Shown here: piece by piece, positions 10,666 through 18,137 of the stretch
How the letters are laid out: every line of letters starts with the position of its first letter
Numbering within the stretch: the stretch's first letter is position 1
DNA from: Streptomyces sparsogenes
GTDB lineage: Bacteria > Actinomycetota > Actinomycetes > Streptomycetales > Streptomycetaceae
Direction of reading: 5' to 3'
NCBI RefSeq assembly: GCF_001704635.1
Contig: NZ_MAXF01000028.1
Location: 29,257-93,256 of the forward strand
Length of the DNA stretch: 64,000 nucleotides
The notes under the pieces: model-generated
What the model saw: the letters and a program-made list of their open reading frames with translations, nothing else
Database searches by the model: none
Told to the model about the DNA's origin: nothing
Made by a program: the position numbers and the translations under genes

Positions 10666-10905
10666 TTACGCCGTCGCGAACGAGTAGAAACGCTTCAGGG
10701 TGCAGTGCTCGTCGAGGAGCCGTCCGTAGATCGGCTCCCCCTCGAGCTCCCGGTAGGTCTCGATCGGGTCGCCCTTGATGATCAGCGCCCGCGCGCACTC
10801 CACACACCAGTACTGGTAGTCGGGGTTGAGCGGCTCCATGTCGCGCACGATCGGCGTACCGCTGCCACACCAGTCGCACTTCCGGCTGTGCGCTCCCAAT
10901 CTCAC
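10666..10905 (-). CDS. small Cys-pair protein, function unknown
   Basis: A 79-residue protein from a GTG start with two Cys pairs, CDWC near residue 10 and CVEC near residue 34, consistent with one zinc-binding knuckle. An acidic, aromatic C-terminal part follows (KGDPIETYRELEGEP, then LKRFYSFATA). I do not recognise a named family. Its GTG directly abuts the stop of the upstream 40-residue zinc ribbon gene (TGA then GTG), so the two are very probably co-translated. A nucleic-acid or protein adaptor role is possible but unproven. Confidence 0.8.
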   Translation of the reverse strand: MRLGAHSRKCDWCGSGTPIVRDMEPLNPDYQYWCVECARALIIKGDPIETYRELEGEPIYGRLLDEHCTLKRFYSFATA

Positions 10906-11028
10906 TCAGCTCCAGCTGTGGCCGCAGGCCGTACACACATAGGAAACACCGCCGTTGTCACCGAGGACTTGGGCCACCTCGCCGGAGCCGCAGGACGGAC
11001 ATCGCAGGATGCTGGTCCGCGTTCCCAC
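10906..11028 (-). CDS. 40-residue zinc ribbon protein
   Basis: A very short gene from a GTG at 11026-11028, preceded by a GGGGAGGGG ribosome-binding site. The 40 residues consist almost entirely of one zinc ribbon: CPSC at about 10-13 and CTAC at about 32-35, ending GHSWS. The CPxCG...CxxCGH pattern is that of TFIIS/RPB9-like or ribosomal-type ribbons that bind nucleic acid or RNA polymerase. It is immediately followed by the second Cys-pair gene. The clear ribosome-binding site, the motif and the tight join support it being real. Function is unknown. Confidence 0.75.
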   Translation of the reverse strand: MGTRTSILRCPSCGSGEVAQVLGDNGGVSYVCTACGHSWS

Positions 11029-11099
11029 CGGCCCCTCCCCTTCGGACTCGTCGCCCCATCCCCTCCGGCCGCCGATTCTGCCACGGGAGGGCGCCCAGG

Positions 11100-12629
11100 T
11101 CAGCGGAGATACCTCACACGCCTCACCAGACCCGCGATCGCTCCGCACAGCGCCGTGCCCGTCAGCGCCAGGCAGGTCACCCACAGGGCGTCCGCCGAGG
11201 CCCCCGCGCCCGTCGTGCGGCCCAGGAAGACGGCGCCGAAGACCGCCACGCCGGTCAGCAGGCCGAGTTGAAGCGATGTCACCAGCACCCCGCTGGCGTC
11301 CGCCGCGTCCTGCGGCTTGACGGTCGCCAACGTCCGGGTCAGCACGGGGCTGTAGGCCAGCGAGAGCCCCGCCCCGACTCCCAGCAGGCATACGAACAGC
11401 CAGGCGCCGCCGTCGGATCCGTCCCGCAGCACGAGCCCGACCCCGGCGAACGAGACCGCCGCCAGCAGAAATCCGGCCGCGCTGGTGACGGGGTGCCAGC
11501 GGGTCGGCAGACGCCGCCAGTTGAGGCCGACCAGGCCGAACGCCGCGCAGGTGGGTGCGAAGGTCAAGCCGGCCCGCAGGGCGTTGTAGCCGAGCGCGCC
11601 CTGCATGTGCAGCGTCAGCACGAACAGGAAGCCCCCGTTGGCCGCCATCGACAGGAGGATCCGCACGACCGCCAGCGGCATGCCAGGCGCCCCCACCACC
11701 CGCGGCGAGATCAGCGGCGCCCCGCCGCGCCGGGCCAGCCGGGACTCGTACGCCGCGAAGGCCGCCGCCAGCACCGCGGCCAGGCCCAGCATGAGCCAGC
11801 CCCACAGCGGCCAGCCCCGCTCCTGCCCCAGCACCATCGGCACGGTGAACAGCAGCACCGCCCCCGCGAGCAGCAGCAGTCCGGCCAGGTCCAGGGACCC
11901 GTACCGCCCCGCCGCCCCGCCGCCCGCGGCGCCCGGGCGCCCCTCCTCGGCGCCGCGCAGCCCGCGCGGCCCCAGGACCAGCAGCACCAGCCCGATCGGC
12001 ACATTCACCAGGAAGACCGGCCGCCAGCCGGTCCCGAACAGATCCGCCTGCACCAGCACCCCGCCCAGGATCTGCCCGAGGGCGGCGCCGGAGGCCAGCA
12101 CCGCGGAGTAGGCGCCGAGGGCCCGGGCCCGCGGCGCACCCGTGAAGGCGCGCTGGATGAGGCTGAGCACCTGCGGCATCATCACCGCCGCACCCGCGCC
12201 CTGGACGAACCGGAAGGCGATCAGCGCGCCGGTCCCGGGGGCCAGCCCGCAGGCGAGCGAGGCGGCGGTGAAGGCCGCGAGGCCGGCGAGGAACGCCTGC
12301 CGGTGACCGATCAGGGCGCCGAGACGGGCGCCGATGATCAGCAGCACGGCGTAGGAGATCGTGTAGCCCGCGACGACCAGCTGCATCCCGGCGCCCGAGG
12401 CGTGCAGATCGGTGCGGAGGGTCGGCACGGCGACATTGACGATGAAGACGTCGAGGACCGCCATGAGCTGCCCGGTCAGGACGATCGCGAGCAGCCGGCC
12501 GGGGCCGGCCGCGCGGCGGGCCCGGTTGTCAGTGGCATCGCTTCTACTGGATCCACCGGCGTCGTCGACGGCGCCGGACGGCGCGGAGCCGGTCGGGATG
12601 GTCGAGCCGGTCGGGGTGGTAGGTGTCAT
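11100..12629 (-). CDS. MFS drug exporter, DHA2 (EmrB/QacA) type
   Basis: A 509-residue integral membrane protein from the ATG at 12627-12629. A 40-residue disordered cytoplasmic start precedes about 14 hydrophobic segments. The motif-A-like region ARLGALIGHRQAFLAGLA (second helix to loop) and the motif-C-like GAALGQILGGVL are visible, as in proton-coupled drug antiporters. Substrate cannot be inferred. The gene is divergent from an MmyB-type regulator with a 148-bp shared promoter region, the arrangement of a locally regulated exporter. Downstream come the zinc ribbon pair and tRNA-Ala on the same strand. Confidence 0.9.
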   Translation of the reverse strand: MTPTTPTGSTIPTGSAPSGAVDDAGGSSRSDATDNRARRAAGPGRLLAIVLTGQLMAVLDVFIVNVAVPTLRTDLHASGAGMQLVVAGYTISYAVLLIIGARLGALIGHRQAFLAGLAAFTAASLACGLAPGTGALIAFRFVQGAGAAVMMPQVLSLIQRAFTGAPRARALGAYSAVLASGAALGQILGGVLVQADLFGTGWRPVFLVNVPIGLVLLVLGPRGLRGAEEGRPGAAGGGAAGRYGSLDLAGLLLLAGAVLLFTVPMVLGQERGWPLWGWLMLGLAAVLAAAFAAYESRLARRGGAPLISPRVVGAPGMPLAVVRILLSMAANGGFLFVLTLHMQGALGYNALRAGLTFAPTCAAFGLVGLNWRRLPTRWHPVTSAAGFLLAAVSFAGVGLVLRDGSDGGAWLFVCLLGVGAGLSLAYSPVLTRTLATVKPQDAADASGVLVTSLQLGLLTGVAVFGAVFLGRTTGAGASADALWVTCLALTGTALCGAIAGLVRRVRYLR

Positions 12630-12677
12630 GGAAGCGAGCCTGGGGCCGGGCCGGTACGGGTAACGAGAGCCCGCCGA

Positions 12678-12704
12678 TGCTGGTACTGGCAGCACCTGGC
12701 AGCC
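12678..12704. promoter_or_regulatory. possible operator in the exporter/regulator divergent promoter
   Basis: TGCTG-N7-CAGCA (12678-12694) forms an inverted repeat and overlaps two CTGGCAGC direct copies (ending at 12692 and 12703). It lies about 50 bp upstream of the exporter start and about 75 bp upstream of the regulator start, where the regulator would be expected to bind. Confidence 0.4.
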
Positions 12705-12777
12705 TTCCCCGGCGGCGGGGAGCATGGTCGGGAGCGTGGCCGAGGGCATGGCCGGAGGGACTGTGGGGGAGACGACG

Positions 12778-13716
12778 ATGACAGCGAAGACCCAGCGCCG
12801 GCGGCCCGAGCTGGCCGCCTTCCTGCGCACCCGCCGCGCCCGGGTCACGCCCGCCGACGTGGGCATGGCCCCGGGCCTGCGCCGCCGCACCCCGGGGCTG
12901 CGCCGGGAGGAGGTCGCCCAGCTCTCCGGGGTCGGCGTGACCTGGTACACCTGGCTGGAGCAGGGCCGCCCGATCAACGCCAGCGCGCAGGTGCTCGACG
13001 CGGTGGCCCGCACCCTGCGCCTGGACCAGGCCGAGCGCGAGCACCTGTACCACCTCGCCGAGGTGCCGTACGTCCCCGGCCCGGCGGCCGAGGCGCAGAC
13101 GGTCAGCCCCGAGGTGCAGGGCATCATCGACGGCCTGGACCCGCTCCCGGCGGTGGTCTACAACGCGCGGTACGACATGCTGGCGCTGAACGCCGCGTAC
13201 CGGGCCCTCTTCCCGTCCCTCGCGGTAGCCCCCCGCTCCGAGCGGAACGCGCTGTGGCAGCTGTTCAGCCACCCCGATTGCTGTTCCATGTTCATCAACC
13301 GGGCCCATGAGCTGCCGCTCATGGTGGCGACGCTGCGCGGCGGATACGGCCGCCATGTGGGCGAGCCCGCCTGGGAGGGGTTCATCCACCGGCTGCTGGG
13401 CGCCAGCGAGGAATTCGGCCGGATGTGGCACAGCGGAGACGTCGCCCCGCCCGGCTCGCGGATCAAGGTCGTCCGCCATGCCTCGGTCGGCGAGCTGCGG
13501 CTGATCTCGACCTCCCTGGTGATCCAGGGGGCCCCGGAGAGCCGTGTCGTGGTCTACACCCCGAGCGACGAGCAGAGCCACGCCCTCCTGGCCCGGCTGC
13601 GCACGATCGACGACCCGCTGATCGGCTGCCCCCGCCACGCCCGTCGGGTCTCCGAGATCCTGGCGGAGCGGGCGGCGGTCATGGACGCGGACACGAAAGA
13701 TCCCGCCTCCCTGTGA
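12778..13716 (+). CDS. MmyB-type XRE transcriptional regulator
   Basis: A 312-residue protein; the ATG at 12778 (MTAKTQRRRPELAAFL) follows a GGGGGAGA ribosome-binding site. The N-terminal helix-turn-helix (about 10-85) contains LRREEVAQLSGVGVTWYTWL, the signature of actinobacterial MmyB-like regulators. The C-terminal half (about 110-290) is the MmyB ligand-binding PAS-like domain, with the DPLPAVVYNARYDMLALN and RVVVYTPSDEQS segments; in the family it can bind a fatty acid. It is divergent from the MFS exporter and probably controls it. The gene ends in a hairpin shared with the converging tRNA-Ala. Confidence 0.9.
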   Translation: MTAKTQRRRPELAAFLRTRRARVTPADVGMAPGLRRRTPGLRREEVAQLSGVGVTWYTWLEQGRPINASAQVLDAVARTLRLDQAEREHLYHLAEVPYVPGPAAEAQTVSPEVQGIIDGLDPLPAVVYNARYDMLALNAAYRALFPSLAVAPRSERNALWQLFSHPDCCSMFINRAHELPLMVATLRGGYGRHVGEPAWEGFIHRLLGASEEFGRMWHSGDVAPPGSRIKVVRHASVGELRLISTSLVIQGAPESRVVVYTPSDEQSHALLARLRTIDDPLIGCPRHARRVSEILAERAAVMDADTKDPASL

Positions 13717-13729
13717 GAGAAGCGGGATC
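13699..13729. terminator. bidirectional hairpin between the regulator gene and tRNA-Ala 2
   Basis: GATCCCGC (13699-13706, the last codons of the regulator) pairs perfectly with GCGGGATC (13722-13729). The position between converging transcripts suggests termination in both directions. Confidence 0.55.
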
Positions 13730-13747
13730 GGTGTGACTCGACTTCTG

Positions 13748-13820
13748 TGGAGCTAAGGAGAATTGAACTCCTGACCTCCTGCATGCCATGCAGGCGCTCT
13801 ACCAACTGAGCTATAGCCCC
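13748..13820 (-). tRNA. tRNA-Ala(GGC), copy 2
   Basis: A 73-nt cloverleaf on the minus strand, identical to the first copy except in the anticodon stem (CCTGC/GCAGG instead of CTTGC/GCAAG, keeping pairing). The loop is ATGGCAT, anticodon GGC, with the G3-U70 pair present. CCA is not encoded. Confidence 0.97.
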
Positions 13821-13915
13821 GTGCTCCGTCGCGCCGGAGCGCTTGGAACGAGATGAAGCTTAGCCTGTGACCTGCCGGAAAAGGAAATCCGGTCGCTCGC
13901 CGCCCCGACCGCCTC

Positions 13916-14569
13916 CTAGACGTCGTCGCCGAGCACCGGCTCGGGCAGCGATCCGGCGTTGTGCTCCAGCAGCCGCCAGCCGCGCCCGCCCTCGCCCAGC
14001 ACCGACCAGCAGCAGTTCGACAGCCCGCCGAGCGCCTCCCAGGACATCGGCTCCAGGCCCAGCAGCCGGCCGATGGTGGTCCGGATCGTGCCGCCATGGC
14101 TCACCACGACGAGCGTGCCGCCGTCCGGCAGCTTGTCGGCGGCCTCCACCACGACCGGCGCGGCGCGGTCGGCCACCTCGGTCTCCAGCTCGCCGCCGCC
14201 GCGCCGCACCGGCTCGCCGCGCTTCCACGCCGCGTACTGCTCGCCGAAGCGCGCCGTGATCTCCTCGTGGGTGAGCCCCTGCCACTGCCCGGCGTAGCTC
14301 TCCCGCAGCCCGGCGTCGTAGTTGACCTCGAGGCCCGTGACGGCCGACAGCTCGGCGGCCGTCGCCTTGGCGCGGCTGAGGTCGGAGGCCAGGATCGCGT
14401 GCGGCTTCAGCGCGGCCAGCAGCCGGGCCGAGCGGCGCGCCTGGGCGACCCCCGTCTCCGTCAGCTCGATGTCCGTGGTCCCCTGGAAGCGGCGCTCCAG
14501 ATTCCAGGCCGTCTGGCCGTGCCGCCACAGGACTATGCGGCGGCCCCGGCCGCCCTGGGAGCCGTTCAG
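13916..14569 (-). CDS. histidine phosphatase (GpgP-like), apparent CTG start
   Basis: About 217 residues of the phosphoglycerate-mutase-like histidine phosphatase superfamily. The catalytic RHG motif lies in LWRHGQTAWN near residue 17, FQGTTDIELTETG follows, and VVSHGGTIR near 150 carries the second histidine. In mycobacteria the gene beside rsfS/nadD in the same order is glucosyl-3-phosphoglycerate phosphatase, so that activity is plausible, but substrates vary in this family. No ATG, GTG or TTG exists between the in-frame stop at 14576-14578 and the RHG motif. CTG at 14567-14569 overlaps the rsfS stop as CTGA and has GGTGAG five bases upstream, so it is the likely start. Confidence 0.88.
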   Translation of the reverse strand: MNGSQGGRGRRIVLWRHGQTAWNLERRFQGTTDIELTETGVAQARRSARLLAALKPHAILASDLSRAKATAAELSAVTGLEVNYDAGLRESYAGQWQGLTHEEITARFGEQYAAWKRGEPVRRGGGELETEVADRAAPVVVEAADKLPDGGTLVVVSHGGTIRTTIGRLLGLEPMSWEALGGLSNCCWSVLGEGGRGWRLLEHNAGSLPEPVLGDDV

Positions 14570-15006
14570 CGCAGCTCACCGTCCAGCCCGCCGCCGGCGC
14601 CCTGCGCCTGGGCGTGCTCCTCCGCCTTGCCACGGGTGGCCTCGGCGTCGGCGGGCAGCTCGAGCTGCGGGCAGTCCTTCCACAGCCGCTCCAGGGCGTA
14701 GAAGACGCGCTCCTCGCTGTGCTGGACGTGCACCACGATGTCCACGTAGTCCAGCAGCACCCAGCGGGCCTCCCGGTCGCCCTCGCGGCGCACCGGCTTG
14801 GCGCCCAGGTCCTTGTTCAGCCGCTCCTCGATCTCGTCGACGATCGACTTGACCTGGCGGTCGCTGGGGGCGGAGGCCAGCAGGAAGGCGTCGGTGATCG
14901 ACAGCACGTCGCTGACGTCGTACGCGATGATGTCGTGCGCGAGCTTGTCGGCTGCGGCCTGGGCGGCGGCGTTGATGAGCTCGATGGAGCGGTCCGTGGC
15001 GGTCAC
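14566..15006 (-). CDS. rsfS: ribosomal silencing factor RsfS
   Basis: A 146-residue protein of the DUF143 family from a GTG start. The core runs from about residue 10 to 120 and includes IIAYDVSDVLSITDAFLLAS, then RWVLLDYVDIVVHVQ and the terminal FYALERLWKDCP. RsfS binds ribosomal protein uL14 on the large subunit and blocks joining with the small subunit when nutrients are short. The last 25 residues are a disordered extension. The gene lies in a minus-strand run with nadD and the LCP gene upstream and the histidine phosphatase overlapping downstream, the conserved actinobacterial order. Confidence 0.95.
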   Translation of the reverse strand: MTATDRSIELINAAAQAAADKLAHDIIAYDVSDVLSITDAFLLASAPSDRQVKSIVDEIEERLNKDLGAKPVRREGDREARWVLLDYVDIVVHVQHSEERVFYALERLWKDCPQLELPADAEATRGKAEEHAQAQGAGGGLDGELR

Positions 15007-15089
15007 AGGCGAGGCTTTCGGTCGGTGGGACGTGATACCCCAAGGGTCTCACGCCCCACCGTCACCCCGTCCGGCCGTTCGCCCGCCGG

Positions 15090-16928
15090 TCAGCTCTTCG
15101 GGTCGTAGTCCTGGCCGAGGACCACCGTGATGTCCGCGTTCGAGGCGACCTTGCCCTTCCGCGCGGCGCCGGCGGCCAGCCCGAGCGTCTTGGCCACCTC
15201 CTTGGCCTGGGCGGCCTGCTTCGCGTCCGCGTACAGCACCTGGGAGGCCGCCTGCGGGGTGCCGCCCTGCTCGCTGGCGCCGACGACCGTGAAGCCGCCG
15301 TTGACCAGCGCGACCTGCGCCTCGCCCGCCGCGCCCCGCACCGAGCCCGCGTTCCGCACGCTGACGCGCGGCGCCGCGTCCTGGTCGGTGTTCTTGACCG
15401 CGCCGCCCAGGATGGTCCTGACCACCCGGTCGGTGGACCGCTCGCTGAGCGTCCCGTCCGGCTGGACGGGCAGCATGGTGGTGTCGTACGAGCCGTTCTT
15501 GGCCCGCTCGGCCAGCCGGGCCAGCGAGGCGCCGAGCTGCTGCTCGCTCAGCGACGGGTCCGGGATCTGGGCGAGCGACTCCACGGTGCTGGTGGCGCCG
15601 TCCGGATCGCTGGAGACCTCCTTCAGCGCCGCGTGCATGACCTGCCCGAAGCGGGCGAGCTGCTTGGTCTGCGCCTCGCCCTGCCCCCGGTAGGTGGCGT
15701 ACGCGACGGCGGCCTCGCCGCTCAGCTCGCGCCCCTTGCCGCGCTCGACGAGCGGGCCGTCGCCCTTCGCGGCGCCCGGGACGGTGGCGTCGGCGTCCAC
15801 GGTGATGCCGCCGACGAGCTGGACCAGGTTCTCCAGATACGGGGTGTCCAGCCGCCAGGTGCCCTGGATGTCGGCGCCCAGCAGGGTGCTCAGGGAGTCC
15901 CGGGTGGCGTCGGAGCCCTCGTCCACCACCGACTTGCCGAGCGTGGTGGAGCCGCCGTCCTCGGTGGACAGGGCGAGCGCGTTCGGCAGCAGGACGGTGG
16001 TGCCCTTCTTGGTGGTCTCGTTGTCGACCAGCAGGGCGGTGGAGGTGCGCCCGCCCTTGGTCTCGCGCAGGTTGACCACGATCACGTCGCGCTTCTGCGA
16101 GCCCCCGGCGGCGGCCGGGTCCTGCCCGTCGTCGGACAGGCCCGGCAGCTTGCCCGCGTACCAGAGGTAGCCGACCCCGCCGACGACGGCGAGGACCAGC
16201 ACCACCACGAGCGCCACCAGGCGGTTGCGCCCCTTCCGCTTGCGCTCGTCGCGCCGCTCGGTGCGGGTCTCGGCGAACTTGAGCCAGTCGATGACGTCCT
16301 CGGAGTCCTCGTCGGGCTCCTCGACGAACGAGAACTGCTCGGTGCGGTAGTCCTCGCCGTCGGGCTGCTTGGCTGTCCGCGCGGACGGCACCGGGGATGG
16401 CTCCGTGGCCGGCTCTGCGGCCGGCTGCGCGGACGGCTCCGCGGGGCGTTCGGCGGGTCGTTCGGCGGGGCGGGGCCGCTCGTACGTCTCGTAGGGGCCC
16501 GCTTGCGCCGCGCCGGTGCGGTCGTACGGCGAGGTGCCCTGCGAAGAGGTGTCGTACGTGCCGGTGTCGTATGTGCCGGTGTCGTATGTGCCGGGGTCGT
16601 ACGTCGCGGTGTCGTACCCGGAGCCGCCGTACGCAGAGGTGTCGTACGTCGTGCCCTCGTACATCGTGGTGTCGTACGCGGCCTGGTCGTAGCCCTGCTG
16701 CTGCGGGTCGTGCTGCTGCGGGTACTGCTGCCCGCCCGCGTACGGGTCGTAGCCGTAGCCGTCCTGCTGCTGCGGCTGCTGTGGCTGCTGCGACTGCCCC
16801 TGCGCGTACGGGTCGTAGGGCTGTGGCTGATACACCGGCCGGCCATAGGCGTCGTAGCCGTAGATCTGCGGGTCCTGGGGATGCGGATCCCGCGCGTACG
16901 GGTCGTACGGGTCCTGTCCGTCGTTCAC
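15090..16928 (-). CDS. divergent LCP-family protein with LytR C-terminal domain (PdtA-like)
   Basis: A 612-residue protein from a GTG start. The first 200 residues are disordered and rich in Tyr, Asp, Pro, Gln and Gly, including TYDTG repeats. A membrane helix lies near 240-262 (LVALVVVLVLAVVGGVGYLW), then an LCP-like domain (about 280-450) and a LytR C-terminal domain (about 490-600, ending VVLGQDYDPKS). LCP enzymes attach glycopolymers to peptidoglycan. Several usual catalytic positions are changed: the SIPRD-type loop reads LLPNALAL, and only the first Arg of the late RxR region remains (ATYRGQGEAQ). The matching S. coelicolor locus encodes PdtA, linked to spore-wall polymer transfer; the match is by family and order. 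Confidence 0.85.
   Translation of the reverse strand: MNDGQDPYDPYARDPHPQDPQIYGYDAYGRPVYQPQPYDPYAQGQSQQPQQPQQQDGYGYDPYAGGQQYPQQHDPQQQGYDQAAYDTTMYEGTTYDTSAYGGSGYDTATYDPGTYDTGTYDTGTYDTSSQGTSPYDRTGAAQAGPYETYERPRPAERPAERPAEPSAQPAAEPATEPSPVPSARTAKQPDGEDYRTEQFSFVEEPDEDSEDVIDWLKFAETRTERRDERKRKGRNRLVALVVVLVLAVVGGVGYLWYAGKLPGLSDDGQDPAAAGGSQKRDVIVVNLRETKGGRTSTALLVDNETTKKGTTVLLPNALALSTEDGGSTTLGKSVVDEGSDATRDSLSTLLGADIQGTWRLDTPYLENLVQLVGGITVDADATVPGAAKGDGPLVERGKGRELSGEAAVAYATYRGQGEAQTKQLARFGQVMHAALKEVSSDPDGATSTVESLAQIPDPSLSEQQLGASLARLAERAKNGSYDTTMLPVQPDGTLSERSTDRVVRTILGGAVKNTDQDAAPRVSVRNAGSVRGAAGEAQVALVNGGFTVVGASEQGGTPQAASQVLYADAKQAAQAKEVAKTLGLAAGAARKGKVASNADITVVLGQDYDPKS
16551..16610. repeat. 15-bp tandem repeat within the LCP gene
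   Basis: Four tandem 15-bp units of GTCGTAYGTGCCGGT type at 16551, 16566, 16581 and 16596 encode the TYDTG repeats of the disordered tail. Further decayed GTCGTAC units continue to about 16680. Each unit keeps frame, so copy number can change without a frameshift. Confidence 0.85.
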
Positions 16929-16938
16929 CGGTGCCCCT

Positions 16939-17550
16939 TCAGCAGTCGTGCCGGTACAGCTCGCGCTTGTCGATGTAGCGCACCACGCCGTCCGGCACCA
17001 GATACCAGACCGGCTCGCCGTGGGCGACCCGCGCCCGGCAGTCCGAGGAGGAGATCGCCAGCGCGGGCACCTCGACCAGCGACACCCCGCCCTCCGGCAG
17101 CCCCGGATCGGCCAGTATGTGACCCGGTCTGGTCACCCCGATGAAGTGCGCGAGCGAGAAGAGCTCCTCGGCGTCCCGCCAGGTGAGGATCTGGGCGAGC
17201 GCGTCCGCGCCCGTGATGAAGAACAGGTCCGCGTCCCTGTTCAACGCGCGCAGATCGCGCAGCGTGTCGGTGGTATAGGTGGGGCCGCCCCGGTCGATGT
17301 CGATGCGGCTGACCGAGAACTGCGGGTTCGAGGCCGTCGCGATCACCGTCATCAGATAGCGGTCCTCGGCCGGGGACACCTTCTTGTGGCTCTTCTGCCA
17401 CGGCTCCCCGGTCGGTACGAACACCACTTCGTCGAGGTGGAACTGCGAGGCCACTTCGCTGGCGGCGACCAGGTGACCGTGGTGGATGGGGTCGAACGTC
17501 CCGCCCATCACCCCTAGGCGCCGCTTGACGTGCCCCTTCTGCTCTCCCAT
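16939..17550 (-). CDS. nadD: nicotinate-nucleotide adenylyltransferase
   Basis: A 203-residue enzyme from the ATG at 17548-17550 that joins nicotinate mononucleotide to AMP from ATP in NAD synthesis. The nucleotidyltransferase signature [12 protein letters not shown] is at about 16-27, and the second signature is the ISSSDCR variant of the ISST.IR motif near 168. [15 protein letters not shown] and PGHIL are typical of NadD. It ends 10 bp before the LCP gene. Two small membrane-protein genes lie upstream on the same strand, and the mapping to rsfS is the conserved actinobacterial order. Confidence 0.95.
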   Translation of the reverse strand: MGEQKGHVKRRLGVMGGTFDPIHHGHLVAASEVASQFHLDEVVFVPTGEPWQKSHKKVSPAEDRYLMTVIATASNPQFSVSRIDIDRGGPTYTTDTLRDLRALNRDADLFFITGADALAQILTWRDAEELFSLAHFIGVTRPGHILADPGLPEGGVSLVEVPALAISSSDCRARVAHGEPVWYLVPDGVVRYIDKRELYRHDC

Positions 17551-17609
17551 GCGAGCAGACCCTACTGGGCCCGGCCCCGCGCCGGGACCCGTGGGGGCTG
17601 TGACCTCGG

Positions 17610-17774
17610 TCAGCGGTCCCGGTTGAAGCGCGTGGTGACCCACAGCAGCAGGAGGAGGATGAGCAGGGCCGCGCCGCCGGTCATGAAGGGGCTGATGCTC
17701 GGGTGGTTGCCGCCCTTCTCGCCCTCGGCGGCGAGGGTGGTCAGGGTGTGCGCGGTGCTGTGAAAAGCGGTCAT
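17610..17774 (-). CDS. 54-residue single-pass membrane protein
   Basis: ATG at 17772-17774 to TGA at 17610-17612. An N-terminal polar half ([19 protein letters not shown]) is followed by a hydrophobic helix ([14 protein letters not shown], about 33-46) and a basic end TTRFNRDR, so the C terminus is probably cytoplasmic. A similar 47-residue gene lies next upstream on the same strand. No family is named, but pairs of such small membrane proteins near nadD occur in Streptomyces. Function is unknown. Confidence 0.65.
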   Translation of the reverse strand: MTAFHSTAHTLTTLAAEGEKGGNHPSISPFMTGGAALLILLLLLWVTTRFNRDR

Positions 17775-17861
17775 CGCAGGCAGAACCTATCCGGATCGAG
17801 GCGGGCAAGTGCGTCCGCCACATCGTATGCGAGCCGGATCTCCGTCCTGCTCGTACCCGTC

Positions 17862-18005
17862 TCAGTCCTGCTTGTACCCCCGCAGCAGGAACCAGGCGAG
17901 CAGCACGGCGCCCACGATCCCCACCACGAGGACGATGCGCAGCAGCGCTCCGGGCCCTCCGCCGTGCTTGGTGGTGGCGGCGAGCACTTCGGTGAGACCA
18001 GTCAT
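17862..18005 (-). CDS. 47-residue single-pass membrane protein
   Basis: ATG at 18003-18005 to TGA at 17862-17864. Like its downstream neighbour it has a polar start ([17 protein letters not shown]), one hydrophobic helix (about 21-42, [21 protein letters not shown]) and a short basic end RGYKQD. The shared start MTxxT.xLxxL and topology suggest the two genes arose by duplication, though identity is low. It is divergent from the M48 protease gene, with 132 bp between them. Function is unknown. Confidence 0.65.
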   Translation of the reverse strand: MTGLTEVLAATTKHGGGPGALLRIVLVVGIVGAVLLAWFLLRGYKQD

Positions 18006-18137
18006 GTCGGGCATGCCTCCACGCTAACCCTCCCCCGGCCGGGGCCCCCGCCCACCCCGCCACGAGCGGCGGGGGCCCTAGGCTGGGGCATGGGCCGGGG
18101 ACGGCACCGGCCATGAGTTGCGGCGAGGGGGCCCTGG

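Noticed and set aside
13860..14633. Longer frame overlapping the histidine phosphatase on the same strand
   Set aside because: Its translation is Arg/Ala/Gly-rich without motifs; the RHG phosphatase motifs lie in another frame.
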